Source: an uncultured Bacilli bacterium (lineage in GTDB: Bacteria; Bacillota_I; Bacilli_A; RF39; UBA660). Taken from it: DNA of 5,834 nucleotides. The stretch is from the NCBI GenBank assembly GCA_910579535.1, contig CAJTUR010000047.1, positions 1-5,834 on the forward strand, in the 5' to 3' direction. Made by a program: the position numbers and the translations under genes. The notes beneath the pieces were generated by a model. That model searched no databases, had not been told where the DNA came from, and saw only the letters and a list, made by a program, of their open reading frames with translations. Position 1 is the stretch's first letter; each line of letters begins with the position of its first letter. Below are positions 1 through 5,780 of the stretch, in pieces.

Positions 1-32
1 TATTTACTTAGAAATCTTTAATTTTAAGTCCC

Positions 33-86
33 CACTAAATTATCTAGAGCCAAAAAAATAATTTTAGTGTTATTTTTTTTTTGGCT
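33..86 (+). promoter_or_regulatory. Leader hairpin with possible pseudoknot before the ATPase gene
   Basis: Positions 48-61 (AGCCAAAAAAATAA) pair with 70-86, which read TTA, ten T, then GGCT, leaving a few extra T unpaired. The loop at 62-69 contains TTTAGTG (63-69), the exact reverse complement of CACTAAA at 33-39, so the loop could pair upstream and form an H-type pseudoknot. The right arm is T-rich, so the element could be a weak terminator of an upstream gene, an attenuator in the ATPase leader, or an RNA sensor. I recognise no known riboswitch class. The pairing is seen; the function is inference. Confidence 0.4.
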
Positions 87-117
87 TCATATACTGTTTT
101 AGGAGGACAAGCATACC

Positions 118-2733
118 ATGAATTTAAAAGGACTTACAGAAGAAGAAGTTGTAAATAATCGTAGAAAGTATGGCACTAATGAAATTAGTAAAGTTAAGAA
201 AAATAGTTTTCTTCGTTTGCTACTGGAATCTTTAGGAGATCCGATCATTAAGATTTTATTGATTGCTTTAGCAGTGAAGGTTGTTTTTCTGTTTCGGAGT
301 TTTGATTGGTTTGAAACGTTAGGAATCTTGATTGCCATTTTTTTAGCTTCTTTTATTTCAAGTATTTCGGAATATGGAAGTGAAAAAGCTTTTCAAAGAC
401 TAGGTGAAGAAGCAGCTTTGATTAAAGTAAAAGTTAAAAGAAATGGGGTTATTCAAGAAGTTAATATTAATGAAGTGGTAAAAAATGATTTAATTTTACT
501 TAATACAGGAGATCGAATACCAGCAGATGGATTTATTGTAAGTGGAAGTGTTTTTGTAGATGAGTCTACTATTAATGGCGAATCTGGAGAAGTAGAAAAG
601 AAAAGTACTGTTTCAACTATAGAAGAAGAAAATAAAGTTTATCGAGGCACCATTGTATTTAATGGAGAGGCGATGATGCGTGTTTTAGAAGTAGGTGAGA
701 AGACGATTTATGGTAAACTTGCCTCTGAATTACAAGAAAGTGAACCTCCAAGTCCTTTAAAATTGAGATTAAGAGATTTGGCAGGTGTTATTAGCAAAAT
801 TGGTTATATTGGAGCGATTCTAGTCACCCTTTCTTATTTGTTTTCAGTTATATTTATTGAAAATCATTTTGATAAAGCTTTGATTTTAAGTACGATTACC
901 GATTTTCATACGATGTTTAATTATTTTATCCATGCTTTGACGCTTAGCGTAACAATTATTATCGTTGCTGTACCTGAGGGGTTACCAATGATGATTACGC
1001 TTGTGTTATCAAGTAATATGAAACGAATGTTAAAAGAGAATGTTTTGGTTCGAAGGTTAGTGGGTATTGAAACCGCAGGAAGTTTAAATGTTTTACTGAC
1101 AGATAAAACGGGAACGCTTACAAAAGGAAAATTAGAAGTCATGGCGTTTATAAGTGGAAATATGAAAACTTATAAACATATTGAAGATTTAAAAAAAGAA
1201 AGTTTTTATGAAAAAATTTATGAATCATTTTATTATAATAATGAAGCTATGTTTGATCATGATTTGCATGTGGTTGGTGGTAATACTACTGATCGAGCTT
1301 TGCTTACTTTTTTGAAAAATAGAGAAAAAACGTTGTATCAAAAATTAGAAAAAGTTCCTTTCAATAGTACTAATAAGTGCTCTTTAGTTCAAATTGATAA
1401 TGCGGAAAAATTAACTTATATTAAAGGCGAACCTGAAAAAATATTACGTTTTTGTACACGTTATTTGGATGAGGAAAATCGTGAACGCGTATTAATTCAT
1501 AAGAATCGTTTGGAGGAAACCATTTCTAATTTAACTAAATCAGGGACTAGAGTCTTAGCTATGGCCTATTCAAAAGACGCTATTATTCATAAAGAGGGAG
1601 GAAGTTTTGTTTTCCTAGGCTTGATTGCTATTCGTGATGAGTTAAGGGATGAAGCTCGTGAAGGCATCCGATTAATTAAAAATGCTGGAATTGACATTAT
1701 TATGATTACAGGGGATCATAAGGATACAGCAAAGAGAATTGCTACAGATGCAGGATTGATTACGAGTTCACAAGATCTTGTTTTAACAAGTGACGAAATG
1801 AATCGAATGAGTGATGAAGAACTTAAAAGAGTCGTGGGGCGTTTGAAAGTCGTAGCAAGAGCCCTTCCTAAGGATAAAAGTCGGTTGGTTTGTCTACTTG
1901 AAAGCATGGATTTGGTTGTAGGCATGACAGGGGATGGTGTGAACGACGCGCCAGCGTTAAAGAAAGCTAATGTAGGTTTCGCTATGGGAAGTGGAACAGA
2001 AGTTTCGAAAGAGGCTAGTGATATTGTTATCCTGGATGATAATATTTTATCTATTAGTAAAGCAATATTGTATGGACGAACCATCTTTAAAAATATTCGT
2101 AAGTTTATTATTTATCAATTAACTTGCAATATGGGAGCTTTGTTTATTTCAATTATAGGACCATTTATTGGTGTTAATACACCTATTACTATTATTCAGA
2201 TGCTTTGGATTAATATGATTATGGATACGTTTGCTGGGTTAGCGTTTTCTTTTGAACCTCCTCTTGAGCGCTATATGAATGAAAAGCCTAAAAAAAGAGA
2301 CGAAAAGATTATTAATGGCTATATGTATAGTGAAATTATTTTCACGGGTATTTATTCGGCTCTTCTATGTATTTTATTTTTAAAGTTACCTCTATTTAAA
2401 ACCATTATAAGAACAGGAGAAAATTATAATTATTTGATGACCGCTTATTTTGCCTTGTTTATTTTTATAGGGGTTTGTAATGCTTTTAATGCAAGAAGTG
2501 AGAGAATGAATCTTTTTAGTAATCTAAAACAAAATAAAATCTTTATTTTTATTATCTTATTTATTGTGGTAGTGCAACTTTATTTGATTTATCATGGTGG
2601 AAGTTTATTTCGTACGTATGGATTGACTTTTAAAGAGTTATTACTTGTGGTTCTTTTATCTTTAACCGTTATCCCTATTGATTTAATGAGAAAGATATAT
2701 ATTAGAAAAAAACATTACGTTTGTAGTGTTTAA
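118..2733 (+). CDS. P-type calcium-transporting ATPase (P2B/PMCA-like)
   Basis: This is an ATP-driven cation pump of the plasma membrane, most likely exporting Ca2+ from the cytoplasm. All P-type landmarks are present in order: cation ATPase N-terminus; M1-M2 (about 44-82); actuator domain with NGES at 153-156; M3-M4 (about 224-300) with PEGLP at 286-290; phosphorylation loop DKTGT with Asp329; nucleotide-binding residues F415, K420 and KGEPE (436-440); TGDH (531-534); TGDGVNDAPAL (604-614); then six more membrane segments to about residue 858. M6 carries N699 and D703 and runs into FSFEPP, as in plasma-membrane-type Ca pumps. M5 has N671 followed by Ala674 where SERCA has Glu771, so only one Ca2+ site (E287, N699, D703) is expected. 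The actuator loop has Asn where TGES is usual. Length 871 is normal for bacterial members; no calmodulin-type extension is present. The ATG start follows AGGAGG (101-106) with an 11-base spacer. The family is certain. Ca2+ rather than another cation is inferred from the M4/M6 motifs. Confidence 0.95.
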   Translation: MNLKGLTEEEVVNNRRKYGTNEISKVKKNSFLRLLLESLGDPIIKILLIALAVKVVFLFRSFDWFETLGILIAIFLASFISSISEYGSEKAFQRLGEEAALIKVKVKRNGVIQEVNINEVVKNDLILLNTGDRIPADGFIVSGSVFVDESTINGESGEVEKKSTVSTIEEENKVYRGTIVFNGEAMMRVLEVGEKTIYGKLASELQESEPPSPLKLRLRDLAGVISKIGYIGAILVTLSYLFSVIFIENHFDKALILSTITDFHTMFNYFIHALTLSVTIIIVAVPEGLPMMITLVLSSNMKRMLKENVLVRRLVGIETAGSLNVLLTDKTGTLTKGKLEVMAFISGNMKTYKHIEDLKKESFYEKIYESFYYNNEAMFDHDLHVVGGNTTDRALLTFLKNREKTLYQKLEKVPFNSTNKCSLVQIDNAEKLTYIKGEPEKILRFCTRYLDEENRERVLIHKNRLEETISNLTKSGTRVLAMAYSKDAIIHKEGGSFVFLGLIAIRDELRDEAREGIRLIKNAGIDIIMITGDHKDTAKRIATDAGLITSSQDLVLTSDEMNRMSDEELKRVVGRLKVVARALPKDKSRLVCLLESMDLVVGMTGDGVNDAPALKKANVGFAMGSGTEVSKEASDIVILDDNILSISKAILYGRTIFKNIRKFIIYQLTCNMGALFISIIGPFIGVNTPITIIQMLWINMIMDTFAGLAFSFEPPLERYMNEKPKKRDEKIINGYMYSEIIFTGIYSALLCILFLKLPLFKTIIRTGENYNYLMTAYFALFIFIGVCNAFNARSERMNLFSNLKQNKIFIFIILFIVVVQLYLIYHGGSLFRTYGLTFKELLLVVLLSLTVIPIDLMRKIYIRKKHYVCSV

Positions 2734-2737
2734 TATG

Positions 2738-2771
2738 AATAGAGTTCAAAGTGAACTCTATTTTTTATTTT
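2738..2771 (+). terminator. Rho-independent terminator of the ATPase gene
   Basis: A perfect 11-bp stem, AATAGAGTTCA (2738-2748) with TGAACTCTATT (2752-2762), has a 3-base loop and runs into a T-rich tract (2761-2771). It starts five bases after the ATPase stop codon and separates that gene from the next promoter. Confidence 0.92.
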
Positions 2772-2780
2772 CTTAAGTTA

Positions 2781-2809
2781 TTGAAATATTCGTTTCCTTT
2801 TGTTATAAT
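2781..2809 (+). promoter_or_regulatory. Sigma-A promoter of the orphan two-gene operon
   Basis: TTGAAA (2781-2786) and TATAAT (2804-2809) are 17 bases apart, and a TG dinucleotide at 2801-2802 makes an extended -10. Transcription would start near 2816, about 25 bases before the ATG at 2841. This is a near-consensus housekeeping promoter directly after the upstream terminator, so the two downstream genes are probably expressed independently of the ATPase and at a good level. Confidence 0.85.
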
Positions 2810-2824
2810 TGGTATTGTAATAAT

Positions 2825-2832
2825 AGAGGAGG
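2825..2832 (+). promoter_or_regulatory. Shine-Dalgarno fixing the start of the first orphan gene
   Basis: AGAGGAGG ends eight bases before ATG 2841. The frame stays open further upstream to GTG 2751, but that codon lies inside the terminator hairpin and upstream of the promoter, so this site decides the start. Confidence 0.88.
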
Positions 2833-2840
2833 ACTGTAAT

Positions 2841-3143
2841 ATGGGCAGCACTGATAATTGTAAAATTAATGCTGCTTATGTAGCATCTTGGAAGAAAAAA
2901 AATCCGAAATTACATGAGATTGAAACGGATGGACATTATTTATTTTATAAAAATAATAAGTTAGATATTAGTGAAATTTATATGCAAGATATTTTAAAAA
3001 ATCCAAATATTTTTTATAGTATTGATGCTATGAGTAGTGAATTTCTTTATAAAATTATTAAAGTACATATTCATTCTATTTTGATAAAAGAAAAACAATT
3101 AAAGGAAAAGGTTAGGAGGTATAACGAGTATGAATACAGATAA
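2841..3143 (+). CDS. Uncharacterised 100-residue protein, first gene of orphan operon
   Basis: I do not recognise this protein. From ATG 2841 it is 100 residues, hydrophilic, with no signal peptide or membrane segment. The first half is Lys/Asn/Tyr-rich (residues about 13-45). The second half (about 46-95) looks helical, with a patch of Ile, Tyr, Met and Phe, and ends in a Lys/Glu/Arg-rich helix. It is probably a small cytoplasmic protein. The start follows AGAGGAGG and lies about 25 bases after the predicted transcription start; starting at 2751 would add a false hydrophobic segment encoded by the terminator and promoter DNA. Its last 14 bases overlap the next gene, whose Shine-Dalgarno lies inside this reading frame, which suggests translational coupling and a joint function. 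Expression signals make it a convincing real gene; function is unknown. Confidence 0.8.
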   Translation: MGSTDNCKINAAYVASWKKKNPKLHEIETDGHYLFYKNNKLDISEIYMQDILKNPNIFYSIDAMSSEFLYKIIKVHIHSILIKEKQLKEKVRRYNEYEYR

Positions 3144-3576
3144 TATAATTAAATTTGAAGAAAAAAATAATAAGACTTTAAGTATAAATGATATTATTAC
3201 TCCAGAAGAATATAGTAATCTTATTGCCAAAGAAAATTTAGCTCCCGATGAAGCGATGAAGAAAGACATTTATGAAAGATTTATACAGGATCAAAATGAA
3301 TTAGATGAAGTGGGATTGGCTCCAGTGTCTTCAGAGAAAATAGCATCTGAACATACCCAAAATGTTATGAGTTTAATGGAAAAAACTGAGAAGACTACTC
3401 ATGAAGAAAAGGTTTTGAATGAGTGGAAAGAACGTTTAGAAAAACCAGCTGAAAATGTAGTAGAGAGTGATTTTACTCGAACACGTAAAAAAGCAGGCTA
3501 TATCGATGTTGTGGTTTTACTAGTAGTTATTTTAAATATCGGTTTTATTGTTGCTATGGCCCTTTTAAAAAAATAA
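3130..3576 (+). CDS. Uncharacterised protein with a single C-terminal membrane anchor
   Basis: I do not recognise this 148-residue protein. Residues 1-116 are highly charged and rich in Glu and Lys, probably mostly helical, without cysteine and without a signal peptide. A basic RTRKK patch (117-121) precedes one hydrophobic segment (about 124-146), and the chain ends in two lysines. This is a tail-anchored layout; by the positive-inside rule the large N-terminal part should face the cytoplasm. The ATG at 3130 follows AGGAGGT (3114-3120) with a 9-base spacer, inside the preceding gene, which it overlaps by 14 bases. The pair share one promoter (2781-2809) and a terminator directly at the stop codon. 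A membrane-tethered scaffold or partner of the 100-residue protein is a reasonable guess and no more than that. Confidence 0.82.
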   Translation: MNTDNIIKFEEKNNKTLSINDIITPEEYSNLIAKENLAPDEAMKKDIYERFIQDQNELDEVGLAPVSSEKIASEHTQNVMSLMEKTEKTTHEEKVLNEWKERLEKPAENVVESDFTRTRKKAGYIDVVVLLVVILNIGFIVAMALLKK

Positions 3577-3599
3577 AAAGAGAATTTTTCTCTTTTTTT
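3575..3599. terminator. Bidirectional terminator between the orphan operon and cotJ operon
   Basis: AAAAAGAGAA (3575-3584) pairs with TTCTCTTTTT (3588-3597) around a TTT loop, with T on the right and a run of A on the left. It overlaps the stop codon of the + strand gene and abuts the stop codon of cotJC on the - strand, so one hairpin can end both convergent transcripts. The stem is A/T-rich with only two G-C pairs. Confidence 0.78.
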
Positions 3600-4155
3600 A
3601 ATATCCTTTTTTCTTGTAATATTTATAAAGTTCTTTAAAACGGTTAAAATGGATGATTTCTCTTTGTCTTAAGAAGAGTAATGGTCCTATAACGTCCTTG
3701 TCTGTTGATAAGTTGATTAAATTTTCATAAACAGCTCGTGCTTTTTGCTCAGCAGCCATATCTTCAGATAAGTCAGCCAAAACATCACCTGTTACAGCAA
3801 AGTAAGTGGCTGTAAATGGACTACCTGAAGCATTGGTAGGATAAAGGCCCATACCATGTTCACTATAAATGTCTCCAAGACCAGCATTTTTCATTTCTTC
3901 TGGAGTCGCTCCTTCTGTTAATTGTTTTACCATAGTAGCGATCATTTCCACGTGTCCAAGTTCTTCAGTAGCAATATCGTTTAATAAAGCTTTTCCTTTT
4001 TCATCAGGCATGCTAAATTTTTGACTAAAATATCTTAAGGATGCTGCTAATTCTGAATTGGCTCCACCAAACTGAGTTAATAAATATCTAGCCATTTTTA
4101 AGTCTTTTTTCTTTATATTAACTGGATAATTTAAAGTTTTCATATATTTAAACAT
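3598..4155 (-). CDS. cotJC: Spore coat protein CotJC, manganese-catalase family
   Basis: CotJC is a component of the endospore coat with a four-helix-bundle manganese-catalase fold; in Bacillus subtilis it depends on CotJA for assembly. The 185-residue length is close to that of the B. subtilis protein. The sequence shows the family pattern: Glu35 in the first bundle helix, E-x-x-H at Glu65/His68, Glu136 in the third helix, and REIIH with His169 in the fourth. The 33-residue Glu136-His169 distance equals that between the matching ligands of Thermus manganese catalase, so all five di-manganese ligands appear present and catalase activity is possible. The ATG at 4155 follows AGGAGGT (4163-4169, - strand) with a 7-base spacer and overlaps the end of the upstream CotJA-JB gene by 8 bases, indicating translational coupling. 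A nearby in-frame Met (residue 5) is a less favoured start. Confidence 0.93.
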   Translation of the reverse strand: MFKYMKTLNYPVNIKKKDLKMARYLLTQFGGANSELAASLRYFSQKFSMPDEKGKALLNDIATEELGHVEMIATMVKQLTEGATPEEMKNAGLGDIYSEHGMGLYPTNASGSPFTATYFAVTGDVLADLSEDMAAEQKARAVYENLINLSTDKDVIGPLLFLRQREIIHFNRFKELYKYYKKKGY

Positions 4156-4624
4156 ACATGCTACCTCCTGTTTTATCCCATGGCCATGGATTGTTTATCC
4201 AATTGTATTTTTCTTTTGTGGTCTCTTCTAATGATAATGGACCATATTTTTTTGAATAATCGTCTTTTAAACGAATGCATTCAGTAACGTATTTTTTAAA
4301 TTGATTATAAACTTCATAATCTTCGGGATGCAAATCCAAATATAAATTTAAATCATTAATAGCAAAATCGATTTCCATTATTTTATAAAGAAGTGCTTCT
4401 CTTTCACACGTTGGAACTAAGTTCATGTAATTCATTCCTTTATAGGGCACGTATTCATTTACCCACATATTGCCTCTTAAAAATCCTTCTTTACTACTGT
4501 AAAGTTTATTTGAATTCATATCGTTATAATAATTTTGATTATTAAAGATCATTTGACTCGTATCAAGATTTAATCCTGATAAATTTAATAAATCAAAATC
4601 GAAATCATTGTTTTCAAATAACAT
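4148..4624 (-). CDS. cotJB: Spore coat protein, CotJB with a CotJA-like N-terminal part (apparent fusion)
   Basis: Residues about 74-150 match the CotJB family: an acidic helical stretch EREALLYKIMEIDFAI, then LYLDLHPED (94-102), a second helix, KKYGPL (125-130) and the tryptophan-rich end NNPWPWD (144-150). B. subtilis CotJB is only about 87 residues, whereas this protein has 158. The extra N-terminus contains EGFLRGNMWVNEYVPYKG (46-63), which resembles the short CotJA signature (acidic residue, then RGT-L-F, then a Pro-Phe/Tyr turn). No separate cotJA gene lies upstream, so the two usually separate proteins appear joined. Residues 1-40 are Asn/Asp/Tyr/Leu-rich and probably disordered. The ATG follows AGGAGG (4633-4638, - strand) with an 8-base spacer. 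The product should act in the inner spore coat with CotJC, which is encoded directly downstream with an 8-base overlap. CotJB is confident; the CotJA part rests on one short motif. Confidence 0.87.
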   Translation of the reverse strand: MLFENNDFDFDLLNLSGLNLDTSQMIFNNQNYYNDMNSNKLYSSKEGFLRGNMWVNEYVPYKGMNYMNLVPTCEREALLYKIMEIDFAINDLNLYLDLHPEDYEVYNQFKKYVTECIRLKDDYSKKYGPLSLEETTKEKYNWINNPWPWDKTGGSMYV

Positions 4625-4643
4625 TTTTTCTTCCTCCTTATAT

Positions 4644-4652
4644 TAGTGTATG
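4644..4652 (-). promoter_or_regulatory. Possible sporulation-sigma -10 element of the cotJ operon
   Basis: On the - strand the region upstream of the CotJA-JB gene reads CATACACTA, which fits the sigma-E -10 consensus (CATACAnT) and also the sigma-K form (CATAnnnTA). The B. subtilis cotJ operon is known to be sigma-E controlled. I see no convincing -35, and a start seven bases downstream would fall at the first base of the Shine-Dalgarno (4638), leaving a very short leader. A small dyad, TGTAT-TTC-ATACA (4647-4659), overlaps the element. Confidence 0.35.
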
Positions 4653-4689
4653 AAATACAGAAGTAAGCGGAAGGGCAAATCACTCATTC

Positions 4690-4718
4690 TTGACGAAAAG
4701 AAGAATCTATTTTATGAT
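4690..4718 (+). promoter_or_regulatory. Sigma-A promoter of trmL
   Basis: TTGACG (4690-4695) and TATGAT (4713-4718) are separated by exactly 17 bases, putting the transcription start near 4725, about 19 bases before ATG 4744. It points away from the cotJ operon. The -35 box itself contains an in-frame TTG that could be mistaken for the gene's start codon. Confidence 0.82.
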
Positions 4719-4728
4719 TATTTGTAGT

Positions 4729-4739
4729 AAAGAAGTGAT
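4729..4739 (+). promoter_or_regulatory. Shine-Dalgarno fixing the trmL start
   Basis: AAAGAAGTGAT matches the full anti-16S sequence AAGGAGGTGAT at 9 of 11 positions and ends four bases before ATG 4744. It overlaps an in-frame ATG at 4738, which therefore cannot be the start used with this site. Confidence 0.65.
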
Positions 4740-4743
4740 GGTT

Positions 4744-5253
4744 ATGATTCATGTTGTTCTATTTGAACCAGAGATTCCTGGAAATACGGGAAATATCATG
4801 CGAACTTGTGTGGCTACAAATACTAAGTTGCATTTAATAAAACCTTTAGGTTTTTCTTTAGATGAAAAGTCAATCAAGAGAAGTGGCGTTAATTACATTG
4901 AATTTTGTGATTATCAAGTGTATGAAAATATTGATGATTTTTTTAGCAAGAATAAGGGAACTTTCTATTTTTTAACAAGGTATGGTCATAAACCTCATAC
5001 GAGTTTTGATTATAGTGATCAAAATGAAGCGATTTATTTTTTCTTTGGAAAAGAAAGTACAGGTATTCCTCCTCAGATTTTAAAACCTTATTTAGATCAT
5101 TGTATGAGGATGCCTATGACGGATCGTGTGCGCGCTTTAAATCTTTCTAATTCTGTTGCCATTATGGTTTATGAAGCTTTAAGACAACAAGATTATCGAG
5201 AATTATTAAGAGAAGAACCCCATAAAAGTAAAAATTTTATAGAAGAATCTTAA
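4744..5253 (+). CDS. trmL: tRNA (cytidine/uridine(34)-2'-O)-methyltransferase TrmL (CspR/YibK family, SPOUT)
   Basis: TrmL uses S-adenosylmethionine to methylate the ribose 2'-OH of wobble base 34 in tRNA-Leu species, supporting accurate decoding. The 169-residue protein is full length and lies in the SPOUT (trefoil-knot) class. Motif 1 is PEIPGNTGNIMRTC (9-22), with the conserved Asn14 and Arg20. The middle carries HLIKPLGF and PHTSFDY, as in Bacillus CspR. Motif 2 is FFGKESTGIP (100-109) and motif 3 is RVRALNLSNSVAIMVYEAL (128-146), which form the knot that binds the cofactor. ATG 4744 is chosen because the family starts directly with the M-x-HVVL strand, a Shine-Dalgarno lies just upstream, and the 18 codons before it include the promoter. 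It is transcribed alone from 4690-4718 and ends at a hairpin beginning right after its stop codon. It is a housekeeping gene unrelated to its spore-coat neighbours. Confidence 0.95.
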   Translation: MIHVVLFEPEIPGNTGNIMRTCVATNTKLHLIKPLGFSLDEKSIKRSGVNYIEFCDYQVYENIDDFFSKNKGTFYFLTRYGHKPHTSFDYSDQNEAIYFFFGKESTGIPPQILKPYLDHCMRMPMTDRVRALNLSNSVAIMVYEALRQQDYRELLREEPHKSKNFIEES

Positions 5254-5279
5254 AAAAACGAGCCGTTTGGTTCGTTTTT
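5254..5279. terminator. Bidirectional terminator between trmL and the lipoprotein gene
   Basis: AAAAACGAGCC (5254-5264) pairs with GGTTCGTTTTT (5269-5279) around a GTTT loop, an 11-bp stem with one G-U pair. It starts directly after the trmL stop, and its right end overlaps the stop codon of the convergent - strand gene (5278-5280). The A and T flanks let it work in both directions. Confidence 0.87.
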
Positions 5280-5724
5280 ATTCACAAGTAAAGCCTTGAT
5301 CGATTATGTTTTTCTTAAATTGTTCTAATGATACATCTTTTGATAAATTTAGATTGCTTTCACCTAGTTTATTGGATAATTCATCAAAATCTAACTTATT
5401 AAAATCAAAGGTCATTTCATAACGATATTTGGTATCGCTTTCTTGTTTTAGGTCTATTTTAAAGCCTTTAATGTCTTTTAATGAATCATTAAATTCATTT
5501 TCAATAAAATTTTTGTAAAGTGTAATTGTTTCTTTTTCGGCTTCCATTACATTTTTATTTGTTGCTTTTAAAACTTTATCGTCTTTATATGTGATAACCC
5601 AAGAACCTTCCATTTTTGCATTTGCTTCTTCGTCTTTAATCGTACAAGTTAATTTTTTTTCACCACAGCCTGTTATACCTATTAATAATACACAAAGTAA
5701 TAAACTCATTATATATTTTCTCAC
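5278..5724 (-). CDS. Small secreted lipoprotein, possibly YehR-like (DUF1307)
   Basis: The protein opens with a lipoprotein signal peptide: MRK, a hydrophobic core, and lipobox I-T-G-C with the lipidated Cys at residue 20 (counting from GTG 5724), so the mature 129-residue protein should be anchored to the outer face of the membrane. The mature part alternates short strands and charged helices. The segments ITYKDDKVLKAT (about 44-55), MTFDFNKLDFDEL (about 104-116) and SLEQFKKNIIDQGF (about 132-145) recall the YehR/DUF1307 lipoproteins, whose function is not established; this is a remote match by eye. Mature cysteines 27 and 147 sit at opposite ends and could form a disulfide. GTG 5724 (MRKYIM) is preferred because GAGGTG sits about eight bases upstream. 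GTG 5733 (MEVVRK, three residues longer) is the alternative, served by AAGGAAGTGAG with a short spacer. It is a monocistronic gene whose upstream region is unusually rich in dyads. Confidence 0.82.
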   Translation of the reverse strand: MRKYIMSLLLCVLLIGITGCGEKKLTCTIKDEEANAKMEGSWVITYKDDKVLKATNKNVMEAEKETITLYKNFIENEFNDSLKDIKGFKIDLKQESDTKYRYEMTFDFNKLDFDELSNKLGESNLNLSKDVSLEQFKKNIIDQGFTCE

Positions 5725-5764
5725 TACTTCCACCTCACTTCCTTTGCATAATAAAGATAACTCT

Positions 5765-5780
5765 ATCTTCTTAAGAAGAT
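5765..5780. repeat. Perfect 16-bp palindrome near the lipoprotein transcription start
   Basis: ATCTTCTTAAGAAGAT is a perfect palindrome with no spacer. It lies directly downstream of, and touching, the TATAAT -10 box on the - strand, where transcription of the lipoprotein gene would begin. Half of it can alternatively pair with AAGATA (5754-5759) through TATCTT (5764-5769). It could be a repressor operator or a leader hairpin. The symmetry is seen; the role is inference. Confidence 0.55.

Noticed and set aside
1..117. yybP-ykoY manganese riboswitch upstream of the cation ATPase
   Set aside because: That riboswitch is found upstream of some bacterial cation pumps, but its conserved GC-rich helices and loop motifs are absent from this short A/T-rich leader.
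921..1142. Antisense open frame within the ATPase gene
   Set aside because: It mirrors conserved ATPase sequence (the M4 and phosphorylation-site region), with no Shine-Dalgarno or promoter of its own.
1716..2084. Antisense 122-codon open frame within the ATPase gene
   Set aside because: It lies opposite the TGDGVNDAPAL region, whose coding is certain, and its translation is low-complexity Ser/Leu/Thr typical of a shadow frame.
118..4155. A manganese-handling link between the ATPase and CotJC
   Set aside because: The pump has Ca2+-type motifs, and the genes are in separate, oppositely oriented and terminated units, so proximity alone does not support a shared pathway.
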